DNA from: Ctenosaura bakeri
Taxonomy: Eukaryota > Chordata > Lepidosauria > Squamata > Iguanidae
DNA: 64,000 nucleotides
NCBI GenBank assembly: GCA_948474755.1
Contig: CAOLHI010000150.1
Coordinates: 1,364,001-1,428,000, forward strand
Reading direction: 5' to 3'
Under the pieces are notes generated by a model, which searched no databases, was not told the origin of the DNA, and saw only the letters and a list, made by a program, of their open reading frames with translations. The translations under genes and the position numbers were made by a program. The first letter of the stretch is position 1, and each line of letters begins with the position of its first letter. Below are positions 1 through 11,984 of the stretch, one piece after another.

Positions 1-1269
1 GCATCTTCTAGATATGATCACTCCTTTTTTGTAAATCATTACACAAGATTATTTCTGAACATATAAGATGTGACTGTAAATCACAGCAGTTCTACCCACA
101 ATATAGATATTACGCTTTGCATCTGAGTTTATTGGGATAACACAGGATCTCAAACTTTATGTGGAAAAACCCCTGAATGCTAAACATTCTGTAGTGTATT
201 TTTAGTGGTATTTTTTTTAAAGGCACTAATGGAATTGACAAGGTGTTGAGCTTTAAATATATGTTAAGTGATGAGTGCTTAGTTGGATGGTGCATTAACT
301 TTCTATCACTTGACCTCAAATATTATTTATCATTTCACCAGACCTTGGCTCCTTTTATGCTTGCATTTGCTGTTAGAATTATATTCTTCAAGGGCCAAGA
401 TTATCAGTCCTAGGCTTATTTACTGAAAGCACTGTCCAGGAAAGGATATAAAACCTTTGCAGGCTTCAAGTGGGATACAGATATACATCATACGCTAATA
501 AAGCTATTTATCATCCAGTGTGTGCACAAAGAACTGAGCAAGTATGTAAAAATATCTTAGTTCCATTGCACTTTCCCAAAACTCACCCGCATTGTCTTCC
601 TGTCCTGGTTTCATGTTGAATTAATAGACTTTGTGGGTCTTCACCCCACATGGAAATTTGTGCATATTATCCATTGTGCAACTTTTGTAGGTTTTTTTCT
701 TAATGTATATATTTTAAAGTTTCTTCTCTCTTGAGTAAACTGTGCTTCTCTTATTTTTCTGATATAGATTGAGTTGTATGCAATTATTTATGCACAATTT
801 GACATGAGAAAGAAAAAGAGAGAATTCTGCTCATTTCGGTTTCTTCCCACTGGCTTGAAACAAAAATCTGTGTGCGCACTTTCACTACTACTTTCACAGA
901 CAATAAACTAGATATTTCATATATTTGTTGTTAATATTATTTTTTTTAATATGCATTTTCTTTTCCATCCCCTAGAACTGGGTTAGGAAGGCATAAGGCA
1001 TGAGGTTAAACAAGATGGTATGCAGATAGGACATGAATGCTTTTATTAGTGCCAACTAGAATACAACCACTGAAGCATTTGGATTTACCAATGTGTTGAC
1101 ACACCAATAAAGAATTGAATGGTTCTAGGATGGTTTTGTTTTAACAATGTCCATATACTGGATGTAGTTTGTAGTAGGTTGTGGGGAACAGTCAACACAT
1201 AAGATGTGACATGAAAGAAATTGGAACCTTTAATCTTTCAGACCTGTTATACCTTTACTTTTTTTTTAG
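1..1269. other. AT-rich intergenic DNA, no gene seen
   Basis: No frame longer than about 70 codons, no recognisable domain and no clear repeat family are visible. Open frames here have the length and composition expected by chance in AT-rich vertebrate DNA. Confidence 0.6.
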
Positions 1270-1346
1270 ACTCACCAAGCAGGGCATTGATAAGGAATTT
1301 GGGACTTTAAGTCCAACTCATTTGGAGGGCAAAATGTTCCTGTCAG
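1270..1346 (+). other. Candidate internal exon (77 nt), weak
   Basis: A pyrimidine-rich tract with a run of Ts ends in AG at 1268-1269, and a GTATGC donor-like site follows at 1347. The 77 nt between them stay open in one frame. I do not recognise the peptide. No matching neighbour exon could be identified, so this may be a non-coding RNA exon or chance. Confidence 0.15.
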
Positions 1347-3389
1347 GTATGCACAAGTGCTAGCTGTACAACATGATGTCTAATGTATGTAAGTCCGTCT
1401 GTAACTGACTAATGAATGTAAGTCTGTTTTCCATGTTTGCCTAATAGCTGTGGCATATAAAAATTCTGGCCCATGTAATTATTTTGTTTAGGATTAGCCT
1501 TTTTCTCTAATCAAGCTAGGTCAGTTATGAAAGATTCTTGGTAGCCCTCATTCTAAGTATTTCTTAACACTAAACCCATTGAACTAAAACAGCTAAGATC
1601 ACTTTGTTGAATTTTCCTGCATTCCTAAAGAATCTTACACTAATTTTAAACTGGTTTATTACTATAAATATTAAATATCTTGCTTTCTATATACAGGCAA
1701 TGTGTCTATCTGTATCTTTATATAACGAGACAAAATGTTGGAGTGCAAAGTGCTTCACTTTAAGATTCTTGAATGTCAGCAGCTATCTTGAATCCTACAT
1801 TGGGGAAAAAATGTGGGGGACAGATAAAGCAATAGACAGAATAAATGTCTAGAATCTATCTATTTATTCTCTGCTTCACCCTTCCCCACATTTTCCCCTA
1901 TTACTAAATCATTATACACAAACACACAAACACCCAAGTAGGGTATTTAAAAGCCAAACCCATTATGACTGGATATGCTTAGTGGACATACAAGGTTGAA
2001 TGTTTATGGTGGAGACAATCAACATTTCATGCCCCATCAGAATGCTCAGTACTCCTGGTGTGTTTCTTCTCATGTTTTTGTTTATTGATTTGGGATGAGT
2101 ACTTCTGTAAACCTTCAGCTTCCCCAAACTACTGATACCTCCCTTTTGTGTGGGTGGTGCTATTTTGACACATGCCTGCTGTAATTTGAAGAACTGAGAC
2201 TACTGTTAGTATATCTGATTCAATAGGGGACAGATAGATGGCAAGTAAGTGAGCTTACAACCAAGCTATTCTTCTACCTGGTATATGGTATATTATACCA
2301 CTAGAAAAGTTTTACCATCTCTACAGCATACAATTTAAAGAGAATTCAAAGAAAAGCAAGTTCCCTATTATGTGTAACAAATGAATTTTGTCCCATTTTC
2401 CCTGACCAAACTACTTTTGCACAATTTTAAGTCATTCATAGCACATAACTTCTTTGAGTGGATAGGAGTATCCTCCATGAATAATGATGGCTCTGTTATA
2501 GATCCTTCTGGCAACACTTTCTTTCTTTTTCTTATTTTGCTTTCTTAGTAGTCTGTCCTAATTTTAATTCTAAACAGATACAAAACATATAATTAAAATC
2601 AAAACTGACAGTATTTGCTCTTTGATGCACTTCAAAGAGCTACTTAGGTGACCCTAAATATGGCTCCCTGTTAATCGTTTATGTTCCCTTTGATACTTTC
2701 AGACATCACATCCATGTACCTCTTGCTCTTGGTCAGATTCTACCTGAGCTTAAGAATCCGGAAAATGGAATCTCTGTGATGGAAAGGTGGAAAGCCAACA
2801 TTTAAACTAATAACATTGCTGATATATACTGCCTACTGACAGTTCCCTAGGTTTCATTAAATTGTCTCCTGACAGCTGAATCAATGCCAGCCAGGCAGCA
2901 TCAAATGTTTGCTTTTGGCCATGGTAGTGCATGAAAACACTTCACACACCAGCTATAGAATCAAAAGTACAGTTGGACATGAAATGAAAAAGTAGTAACA
3001 AAACAAAATGAAACAAAACCAAATCCAGTAAATATAAGAAGGGAAACTTTCAGTGTCTTTATGTTAGCCTTAGAACAAAGGAAGATGGTAAACTGAGAGA
3101 CACAGTTTTCAGCAGCTCTCAGCCTCAGAGGAATGTTTTGGTGTGTAAGGGCCAAACTATGGGGGACATCTAGAAGCCATCTAAAGCATCTAAACACCAT
3201 GTCCTCAGTAGTACCTCATAGAAGAAGACCAGTAATATGGCATCCTTGCACTCACATTTTTTCTGCTGTTTGCAAGTGTTAATCAATGAAATGAAATGAA
3301 ATAGAAGGGGGTGAGGTGGAAAAAATTCTGTGTACAATAATTGATTTTTTTTTAATTGTTACTTTTATTGCCTTAACGTTGTTTCCATC
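1347..3389. other. Intergenic DNA, no gene seen
   Basis: Unique-looking AT-rich sequence. Frames are short and unrecognised on both strands. No promoter-like GC-rich segment is present. Confidence 0.55.
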
Positions 3390-3541
3390 TTATGGTGAAA
3401 AGTGTATCACAGACTTTTCTGGGGCTAAGAGTGTGTGACATGCCCAAGATCACCAAGTGAGTTTCTATGGCCAAGTGGGGAAATGAACCCTGGCCACCAG
3501 AGTTATAGCCCAATGCTCAAACCACTACATCACAGTGGCTT
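3390..3541 (-). repeat. tRNA-derived SINE copy, minus strand
   Basis: Read on the minus strand, the right end carries a tRNA-like head (phrases like GTAGTGGTTTGAGC and an accepted B-box-like GGTTC region, here degenerate). It is followed by the body with the 'ccaagtgag..ttggtgatcttgggca' relationship typical of a squamate SINE. The same head and body occur at 6440, 41384, 57645 and 59648, which is the main evidence for a family. The copy is diverged and lacks an obvious TSD. Confidence 0.65.
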
Positions 3542-6439
3542 TAATGTAGTATCTAGTTAGTCCCAAAGAAATAGAAGTCCAGAGTAGTCATATCAAACTG
3601 ACTTAAACTGAATCCTCTGTTTTCTTGTGTGTATGTCTAATACCAAAACACCACTCCATTTGGGGGCAACATTGAAAAATCTCAGCAATAGTCTTTCACT
3701 GACCTAATACTATAGAGCCATTAGGTTGTCTTCCATTAAATGTTTGTACTTAGTGTAATGGAAGGCAATCTGATACTTGCTATACTTGAGATGGAAAACT
3801 ACTAGATAAGCATTTGATATAATCTAGAAGATGAGTCATTTACATTGCTTTATTATGTGGGTTAACTTTATTCTGCATTTGTTAATATGAAAAATCCATA
3901 ATGTCATCTTTCAGTCCAAATGATTGCATTTCATTCTCCCAGTTTTACCCCAACTCTTCCAACTGTATTCAGTTGGGGAGCCGCATACAGTGCTGAACTC
4001 TGCTTAAGCAAGAGAAGAATCCAGTATAACTAGAATAGCACATTCCCTTCTTGCAGTTCTCTCGCACTGCAAAAACCTGCTCTGGGGGCCCTCCTGAGCA
4101 TGTTTAAGGTACCAGAGAGAAGTGCACAGAGGAGGAAAGGGGCATGAAAACCTAACCACTGCTGTGTGTTATCTGGGTTCCCCTTTTCATCTGTCTTCTT
4201 TGTCTCCTCTGTTGTTTCACCACTTTTGACATGTAGATTGGATGGTAGACCTCTTGGGGAAGAAGATCCACTCCATTTTCCAACTCCATTCATTCCAATA
4301 GTTCTGTGCCATTTAATTCCATTCATTTTAGCACAGAAGCAGCACATGGAGGAGGAACTGAGTGGGAAGAGAAGTGGTAGTAGCAGTGGAGGCAGCAGCA
4401 GCAGCAATAGATAGTAATAGTGGTGGTGGTGGTGGTGGTGACAATGACAGCTCTACTTGATGATTCCCCCCACCACCAGCCTCCATGGTGCCAAAAACCT
4501 GTCCCAGAGTCTTCCACAAATCTCCAGAGAATATTTTTAAGATGCATGGGGTGTGCAAGATAGAAGGAAACAACTCTTCCCTATTTCACTGTTAGAAGCT
4601 GCAGAATCTAATGGAAAGGAACTGTAAGAACCTAGCCGTTATATTTGTTATCTATTAAACAACCACACATATTAAAGGCATTGTGCTCTTATTTTTCATG
4701 GCATGGATAAGATGGAAAAGGTGAGAGGCACCAACAGCACTGCAACACATTTTGAGTTGAATGTTTATACGTGGGCAGTGTTTACCCAATTCCATGTGTG
4801 TAGGCTTCTCTCTCCCCATGACTGGGAAGCCTGTTTTTCCAGGGTTCTCAGGTATAAGTTACTTAAAAACAGACCCTATGAGGAAAGTCTTCTATTTGTG
4901 CATAGATCAGATGCAGAACTTTCTATTGAGATCCTACTGCTCATCCACTATATGTCTGACATTCAGCCGCCCTGCACATCTCATAAAATATGATTTAAAT
5001 ATAAAATAAAACTTACATGTAGGCACATTGTGCCTTACAAGCAGGCACAATCATATGAATATGCTGTATAGCAGGGTTTTTCTTTTACTTGTCCGAGGAG
5101 TTATGTTTTATTTGCGGGGGAGGGGGAAAGAAGTTAAAAACTCAGTCAAAAAAAGAAAGAACATAACAGCACAACAAAATCAGTAAAGAAAGAAAAAACT
5201 CAGTAACAAGATTCCTTAGTATGGTATAGATATGTCTACAGGACAATGAAAGTAAAACTACCTAACTGGGAATAATACAAGTTGCAAACTATCAGATGCA
5301 TCTTAAAGCAAACAGTATAAATCCCATTCCTTCACCTGTTTATTTGAACAAGGCACTGTTGTTCAGCCAAAGTCTTGTTATAAACAATATCTGTGTCACT
5401 ATAGCTAGCTGAATAAAAGCCTTGTTGGATGTTCTTGCTTTTTGCTTCTTTTGATGTTACTTTTCACATACAGAAGACAGTGCAGAGCAATCAAGTGTTC
5501 ATGCTGGTATGGCTAAGAAATGCCTGCAGTGAGACAACTAATACTGGGATGTGCTCAAGAGCACTAATTCCGTTCTGTTGCCTCCAGCACCTTCGATTGG
5601 ACTACATCCCTTTCAACAGAGCCAAACCTGAGATGATGAAAACCCCACATGAACCATTATTTGTTGCTATCACTCTCACACAAAAGGCAGGCTGCCCACC
5701 TGACATCTTGAACATTGCACAGTCTGCTAGCAGTCTCGATTCTATTACAGAGTGAAAACTGATAGATATTCTTACTCTTTTCTTTTTAAAAATCCATTAC
5801 CTATCTCCTCCATCCCAAACAAGCATGCCTGCATACATCTTGTCCTTTCTTTATTTTCCCGTAAACATTTTTATGCAAAAAATTCATGTGCATTGGTAAA
5901 GGACACAACAATCTCTGCATTTATGAAATGGGTATGTTATGGGAAACCACCAATAAAAGAGATAATGCCTGTGGAACCATAAGGGCGAAGCAATTTATTA
6001 TTGCATGAGTTTTCATGGACTGTAGCCCACCTCACCAGATCAATGATATTACTCAGAATTGTAGGCATTAGGTAGTACACATCATTGGGGGTGAGATAAT
6101 AGGCAGCAAGATCAGAGGTGAATTCAGTGCAGAAAAGGTGAATTCAGTGTAGCTACAGCTCCATTCTTAACCCTGACTGTTCACCAAGCTACTGCAAACC
6201 ATATACATATCTTGGGAGAAGATAAACCATAATCAGAAGCAGTGTGATAAGAAATTATTCTCCTAATTATAACCTTGTGTGATAGATAAAACTTCCTAAT
6301 GAATTATAACTCTTTTACTCTAATCCTTTCAAATAGTCTCTTTGAACCACAATGGTTACTTTCAGGTCAGTAACAGAAAGCCTAAGGAGGTTAGAAAGAT
6401 CACTTATTTATTTCTTATATTGCTATTTCTGAGCCATTT
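3542..6439. other. Intergenic DNA with trinucleotide repeats
   Basis: The open frames at 4030-4570 on both strands owe their length to GCA and TGG repeats and have low-complexity Ser, Gly or Thr runs. They are not genes. The 108-codon frame at 5429-5755 matches no family I know and has no promoter or splice context that supports it. Confidence 0.5.
4375..4440. repeat. Compound GCA / TGG microsatellite
   Basis: Interrupted AGC/GCA triplets are followed by a run of about seven TGG triplets at 4420-4440. Confidence 0.85.
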
Positions 6440-6675
6440 TAGCATACTAGTTTGAGTGTTGGACTAGGACACCGGAAGAACATGTTCTGAATCCCTGCTG
6501 AGACATGGAAGCCCACTGGGTGACCTTGGGCAAGTCACATTCTCACAGCCTCAGATGAAGGCAAGGGCAAACCTCCTTTGAACAAATCTGGCCAGGAAAA
6601 CCCCATATGTTCACCTTAGGGTCTTAATAAGTCAGAAATGACCTGAGCTCATATAACAACAACAACAGTGACAAC
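6440..6675 (+). repeat. tRNA-derived SINE with BovB-like tail (Sauria-type)
   Basis: The most complete SINE copy in the window. The head has TTGAGTGTTGGACTAGGACA, an A-box-like segment, and a degenerate B-box region. The body includes GGGTGACCTTGGGCAAGTCA. The 3' part reads AGGGTCTTAATAAGTCAGAA, then a degenerate ACAAC tail. Sauria SINEs are known to pair a tRNA head with a tail shared with BovB LINEs, which supply the reverse transcriptase in trans. No BovB coding sequence is recognisable in this window. Confidence 0.8.
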
Positions 6676-8647
6676 AACAACTATTTCTGATCTCAGATCA
6701 TTGCCAGTTTATTCCTTTGCATGTATAATCTGAAGAACCTCATGGAATGAAACCTTTCTTTTTTTCAAACATTATTTATCAGTCTTTATCAATGGACAAG
6801 AAAGCAGTATTTCATGCTCTGTCCACTTCTGCTTCCACTAGGCTTCATACTTTGCTTCCTAATATTCCAAGCATCACTTCTTAACCCCTGGGGACACTTA
6901 TTTTTCATTCTTTAAAACAGTTATTCTTCAGATTCAAGATAAAAAGAACTTGAGAACTCTCTGAAACTTCCTTAGTGAAATTATTCCCTGGCTTGTGCAA
7001 CAAATCCATGGTCCTCTAAGAAAGTTGTGTGAGCACAATTCTGCCAACCACCAGTCCGAATGCCTCAGTTTTCTCACAATCTCATGGAGTTATGCTGATG
7101 AAACATTACACTATGCCAGGTCTCAGCAGGCATCTCACCACATTCATATCCTGCTTGCAAGCTTCCCATAGGTAACTGGCTGTCCACTATACAAACAGAA
7201 TGTTTCAGCAGAGAGGCCTTTAATCTGGTTCAGCAGGATTCTTATGTAGGAATAGTATTAAATTTGATCCGTGCAAATGTGAGTGCCTTTCCTTTTAGTT
7301 CATTTCTGAAAAATTACCAACATTCACAGATTGCATCTTTAGGATGAAAAAAAAATGTGTTAAAAGCCTGGATGTGGGAGAAAACAATATAGATAAATCT
7401 CTCCATTTCAATTTCATCCCAAGGTTCTGAACATCAGGATCTGTGAAAACCTTAGCAAATCTGAGGCTTCCGAACTAGAAATTCAAAATTAGGTTCAGCC
7501 TCAGGCCTGGCTTAAGACCTAATGGCCCTGAAATATTGCTTCTTGTTCCCCACTGCCTCTTTTAGGCAAAACCACCTCTGAGTATTCTTTATCTAAGAAA
7601 ACTCTATGAATTTCATGGGGTTGCCCTAAGTCACCAGTCAATCTGAAAGCATATGTACATACATACACACACGTATACCTTTTTCACCTCACTTAGATCC
7701 TGAGTGGATGGTGACATCTTAGAGCCTAGGAAGCTGATGTGCAATCGAGCCTCTCATCTGCCATGTACAAGCAAATCATTCTGTCTCTCCCTCTGTGCTC
7801 TGTTTTCCCAGCCAGCACAATTAGTATAATTATCTCTGTTCACACCTCACTTGACAGCCTAGACACTTCCAGTTTAATGGGCCGAGACACAGATGAACTC
7901 AGAAAACAGTTCAGGTTATTGTTCTCTGCTTCAAACTGTTCCATATATTTTACTCACTACTACCTGCTTCAGGGGGAAAAAACAAAACAAAAAAAACTGC
8001 TAACTTCTCTCAAATTATACATTGTAGTGGAATGCAAAAGAGGAAGAAAGACTATTTCGCTTCAGATTTCATCCCCCCTTGTTTTCTTTCAAATAGGAAG
8101 CCCAAAGTGTTGTTAACAATACCTAGTAATTTCTGTACACTTCTGATTTTGAAAAACACCCCCTCCTGCCCAAAACAACTTGAACTGAGTTGAAACTGTG
8201 CATTGTCAATGACAGCAAAAATGTGGTTAGATTGCTTTCATGTGCCCTAGAACATATGAAAGGGCTTTGTATGATGTTAGAGATAGCAGGGAAGCGGTGG
8301 TGGCTTCATGAGGTCCAATGAATGTATGTGTTCTGGATTTCCTCTGGATGACCTCTGGATTTCTAGAATATATCCATCCTTGCATTTTCTGTCCTGCTTA
8401 CTGAAGTATACCCAATCTTGGCCACATCCACACCCATTACCTCTAAATGAGTCTAAATGTTCCCACTCTTTTTCCTTTTTTTAACCTCAAGAATCTTCAT
8501 AGCAGTATCTCAGAGAGCCCTATTTCATTTTCCCATTTCTACCTTAACTTTAGCATCAGTGCCATAGCCCTCTCTGACTTTCCTATTTTTTCCCCTGCCA
8601 CAGGAATCTTAACAATAGTGTCTTAGGCTCTTTTGAAACTATACCCC
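6676..8647. other. Intergenic DNA, one SINE tail, no gene
   Basis: Apart from the SINE tail at 7564-7675 nothing is recognised. The 125-codon frame at 7739-8116 is not similar to any family I know and contains low-complexity Lys and Ser stretches. Confidence 0.5.
7564..7675 (+). repeat. SINE 3' fragment (Sauria-type tail)
   Basis: Contains GGGGTTGCCCTAAGTCACCA followed by a degenerate ACATAC/ACAC tail. This parallels the 3' end of the SINE at 6440. The tRNA-like head is missing, consistent with 5' truncation. Confidence 0.55.
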
Positions 8648-8925
8648 ATTGGCACGTTCTTCCAGTACAATCCCAGCATTGCCATTTGTGAAATGGTAGG
8701 AGGTTAGAAATGCTCTCTTACTCATCCTTCCACCTTAAGCCAATGAGTAACGGAATTGCCACCAGTGTTCCTTCCTTGGCCACTCCCTTTCTCCATTTTC
8801 ACCCCATCCCACCACCCCTAATTGGTTGTTTTTGGGAGGTTTGTTGGAGGGAAGCCATCCTAGTGCAGCAATGTTGTAACAATATGAGATGTCAGTACAC
8901 TATTGCACTTTTCTGCTATAATGCT
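8648..8925 (+). mobile_element. Old copy of a non-autonomous DNA transposon (family C)
   Basis: Matches the better copy at 25906-26275 over much of its length. Shared phrases include CAATCCCAGCATTGCCATTT, TTGCCAC.AGTGTTCC and GCA.CAATGTTGTAAC. Both termini are eroded, so a TSD cannot be read. The 72-codon frame inside is incidental. Confidence 0.6.
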
Positions 8926-9362
8926 TAAAAATGTATTTGAAAAATAAAAAGTTTTAACTCAAGAGAGAAATGTAAAATAAACATGGTGAGATGATAGAAT
9001 TTGAAGTTACCACATCCTGGGAGTAGCTGAGAGAGGAAGAGGCTGGGCACACACACACCCTGCACACTCCTGGATCCAGGGGGACAGGAAGCACTATCAA
9101 ACGCGCTGAACCAGCTAATGGGATTGAACTGCTAAAAGAGGCTCTTAATGGATTTTTTTTTTCTGGAAATGGTATAAGGCAGCTTTGCAACACTTGGGGA
9201 TGGGATAGCAATGATGTCAAGTGGTAGCATTACTCCTGGACTGGAAACAACCTGCTGCTGTTGCAGGATCGCAACGTCGTGTGGAAATGGCCTTAGAGAG
9301 ATCCTTATTTCTTAGCCCTTCAACAAATGTAATGAGCTATGTGTTTTTGTTTTTTTAAATTA

Positions 9363-9387
9363 TTTTGTTTTGTTTTGTTTTGTTTGT
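9363..9387. repeat. TTTTG microsatellite
   Basis: About five TTTTG units in a row. Confidence 0.85.
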
Positions 9388-9688
9388 AGGAATCCCCAAA
9401 ACAATCCCTTGTTTTAACTGACCACGGGAACATTAACAAGAATGAAGAGGATTCTTGGTTGAATTTTGAAGCATCTATCATAATCTTCCAAATAATTCCT
9501 TTGCTGCTAGGGAGCTTTATATTTGAATTTTTGAATATTTTGACTTGAAATGGAGTTCTGCAGTTTGAATAAGAACCAATCATCTGACAAACATCTGAAC
9601 ATTTCTTAGGAAAGCATTTTGTGGAATTTTTTCTTCTTCTAACAAGCCCCATTTTGAATTTCCTACCAGAAGTTGGACACTGCACTTT

Positions 9689-9713
<25 letters not shown>
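9689..9713. repeat. (AG)n microsatellite
   Basis: About twelve AG units. This repeat creates the Ser-Leu and Arg-Glu runs in the local open frames, which are therefore not genes. Confidence 0.9.
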
Positions 9714-9720
<7 letters not shown>

Positions 9721-10779
9721 CAGTTTCCAAGACACCCAGCAAGATGCCACAGACACACAGAGATTCTCTTTTGTTATCACAGATAATGCTACCTAATCCG
9801 ATTTAACAGAAAATTCATTTCTGGCCTTTAACTTGTTTATGGTTTTGGCTATTAGTGAAATAGACTTGCTTACTTGCCCATGGTAGTATCATGAACTGAA
9901 AAAGCTGATAGGAGAAGAAACACACAAATAAACAGTGTGATCATTTGCAGATTTGCTGAGAAGTATATTCTCCTGATTTCAGTATGTCTTAATTCCAGGA
10001 TGGCATCCTAATTTATATCTAGAACTGGTTTGAAAACTCTTATCTATGCATAAAACAATTTGTAAGCATTAGCATGTTGAGAATATATGGCCAAATCAGA
10101 GGTACATGTTAGTTTTTGCATCATTCTGATATATACAATAATATGTTTTTTTTAAAAAAAAAACCACAGGTATTAATAATAAGAAAAATGAGGTAAAAGA
10201 AGGCAATATTTTAAAGAATGTATTTTTGTAAACAACTCTGCTTTTAAGACTTCATGTACCCTATACCATATTAAATTCATTGTGACCTTTAGCAGACAGT
10301 GGCGCTGATGATTCTTGCATTCTGCATCTCTTTTGCTGACGGAGAAAAAACATGTAGAAATGTAAAGAGAGCTGCTCAGATTTGTTTAAGATTTGACATT
10401 ATATGCTGCATAACTCAAGGGTATAAATTTTGATTACCAGGCAAGAATGAAAGAATTAAAAAGAAAAAAGAAAAAGGAAGTGCCACTTACACAAAAGTTA
10501 TTTCAGTTTAATTGGGTTTTGGAATAGTTTCAGATGCACAATACATTTTGAGAGCCCAGGTTGCCTGCTTACTCTAAGTCTAACTTTAGCTTTTGCATAG
10601 CTTCGTCACTTACAATGAATGCTAATTTTAAGATCCGATGAGATACCCTTTGTATAAATAGACCAGGCTATGAGATGTGTCACACCTACTTGCAGGACTG
10701 GAATCTGAAGTCTGCTTTAAATGTAATCTGGAAAAAGGGCAACATCTTCTAGAAGCCTGTATGCTAGAAACAGTCTTAA
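9714..10779. other. Intergenic AT-rich DNA, no gene seen
   Basis: No family or motif recognised on either strand. Confidence 0.5.
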
Positions 10780-10860
10780 GGACGTAAGAACATCAGATGA
10801 GCTTTGTTTGATCAGACTAGTCACTTTCCAGTCCAGTCCAAACAGAAGCTGACTGAAAGT
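10775..10860 (+). repeat. Short interspersed repeat fragment
   Basis: GGACGTAAGAA and TTTGATCAGACTAGT mark a repeat also seen at 25265-25345, where AGTTAGACTATTGGTCCATC follows the same start. Repeats with this 'GATCAGAC..GGTCCATCTAG' signature are common in reptile DNA. I cannot assign the family. Confidence 0.45.
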
Positions 10861-10990
10861 CCATTAGTCTGATTTAGAACATGGATGGGCAACTACAGTG
10901 GATTCAGGGGTCAATTTTATGACTCAGGAACATTCCAGGGGCTGCACAAATTGCCTAAATAAATGACAAAACAAAGCTAAAAACCTACCT

Positions 10991-11194
10991 GTGACAGATG
11001 ATGGTTCTGAAGTCAAGGAGCAACTGATTGTGCCAGGAAAAGAGGCAGTGATTGACCAAACCAGCTTGCAAACATCCCCATCAGTTGAAAGACAAGCAGA
11101 GTCAGAGTTGCCCCAGCCAGCTCCAGAAGGAGAGGGAACCAGCAGTGATTTGGAGGAATTACAGTCACCTGTGCCCCTCAGCCCCCAATCATGA
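10991..11194 (+). pseudogene. Unrecognised 67-codon frame, probable retroelement relic
   Basis: A frame of 67 codons rich in Glu, Ser, Pro and Gln, with no hydrophobic core, so it looks like a disordered linker or the end of a polyprotein. It is followed by about 330 bp whose phrasing (CCTTTGGATTGGATCTTGAC and pyrimidine-rich stretches) resembles an LTR or untranslated end. There is no protease, reverse transcriptase or other domain next to it. It could be a fragment of a decayed LTR or DIRS-like element, or chance. I do not assign a function. Confidence 0.25.
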
Positions 11195-11530
11195 AGGAGG
11201 CTGAAGGACAGCTCAGAGGGAAGCTGCCTTGGCTACATTAAGGAAAGAATGACAAGCAACACCTGTTCTGAGTGGCTATTTACGACTATCAGTGTGGCTT
11301 GCCCTTTGCTTGTAGCAAATTCCTTTGTAAGCTCTCTCAGTTCTCATGGTCTGGACCTTTGGATTGGATCTTGACCTGGCTCAGCTCTGCAGTTCCCCTA
11401 GTAGTAGTTGTTTGTTTTGGACATTCTTCCACTGCCTCCTCCTCCTTGAAGCAAGTATTCTCGTCTCCTCCCCCTTGCTGGCAGCACAGGCAGGGAGTTG
11501 GACTCTGACATCTACCTATTTTGGAAAATA
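11195..11530 (+). other. Possible LTR or untranslated end of the same relic
   Basis: Pyrimidine-rich, moderately GC-rich stretch directly downstream of the frame at 10991. No TG..CA boundaries or flanking duplication could be located, so this is only a suggestion. Confidence 0.2.
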
Positions 11531-11873
11531 GGGTTTTTTTTATGCTACATTTTCCAGTGGATACCTAAAATGTATTTTAAAAAAGCAATTGTACATATAC
11601 ACTTTTGGGGGTTTCCAGAAGAAGCATCTTACTTTTTTCTGTGTGTGTACCAGAAAATGGACAGTTTGAGGTCTCTGCAGTGACAAAGGCTGCAGGTGGT
11701 TCATGTGGCCCCATTGCTGCATTCCACCCTGATTTAGAGCAATAGCATCCTCCTACTAATGCAACTGGTACTGATAGACAGCTAACCTTTGGCAATGGCA
11801 GCAATGGCCAGAATCTTGTTATTAACATGTGCAAATACATGTTTGTGTAGTATGCTTTTTTTTTTTTTTACAG

Positions 11874-11984
11874 AATGCGGGGAACTATTCTGTACACTTC
11901 TGCACAAAATCCAAAGCCTCCCCCCACCTCAGCAACTTTCAAGCTTCAGGAGTGTTGCCACCACTGCTGCTTACTGTTGGACAG
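11874..11984 (+). other. Candidate exon (111 nt) with strong splice sites
   Basis: A run of thirteen Ts ends in ACAG just before 11874, and CAG|GTAAGG marks a near-consensus donor at 11985. The 111-nt interval is open in all three forward frames and is a multiple of three. None of the peptides is recognised. It may be an exon of an unannotated long non-coding RNA or of a gene whose other exons lie outside the window. Poly-T plus AG can also arise from a repeat tail. Confidence 0.3.

Noticed and set aside
4030..4573. Overlapping frames of 74-125 codons on both strands
   Set aside because: Their length comes from GCA and TGG triplet repeats. The predicted peptides are low-complexity and match no family.
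9320..9742. 140-codon minus-strand frame
   Set aside because: Contains an Ser-Leu run from an (AG)n microsatellite and a Lys/Gln/Thr run from a TTTTG repeat, with no domain.
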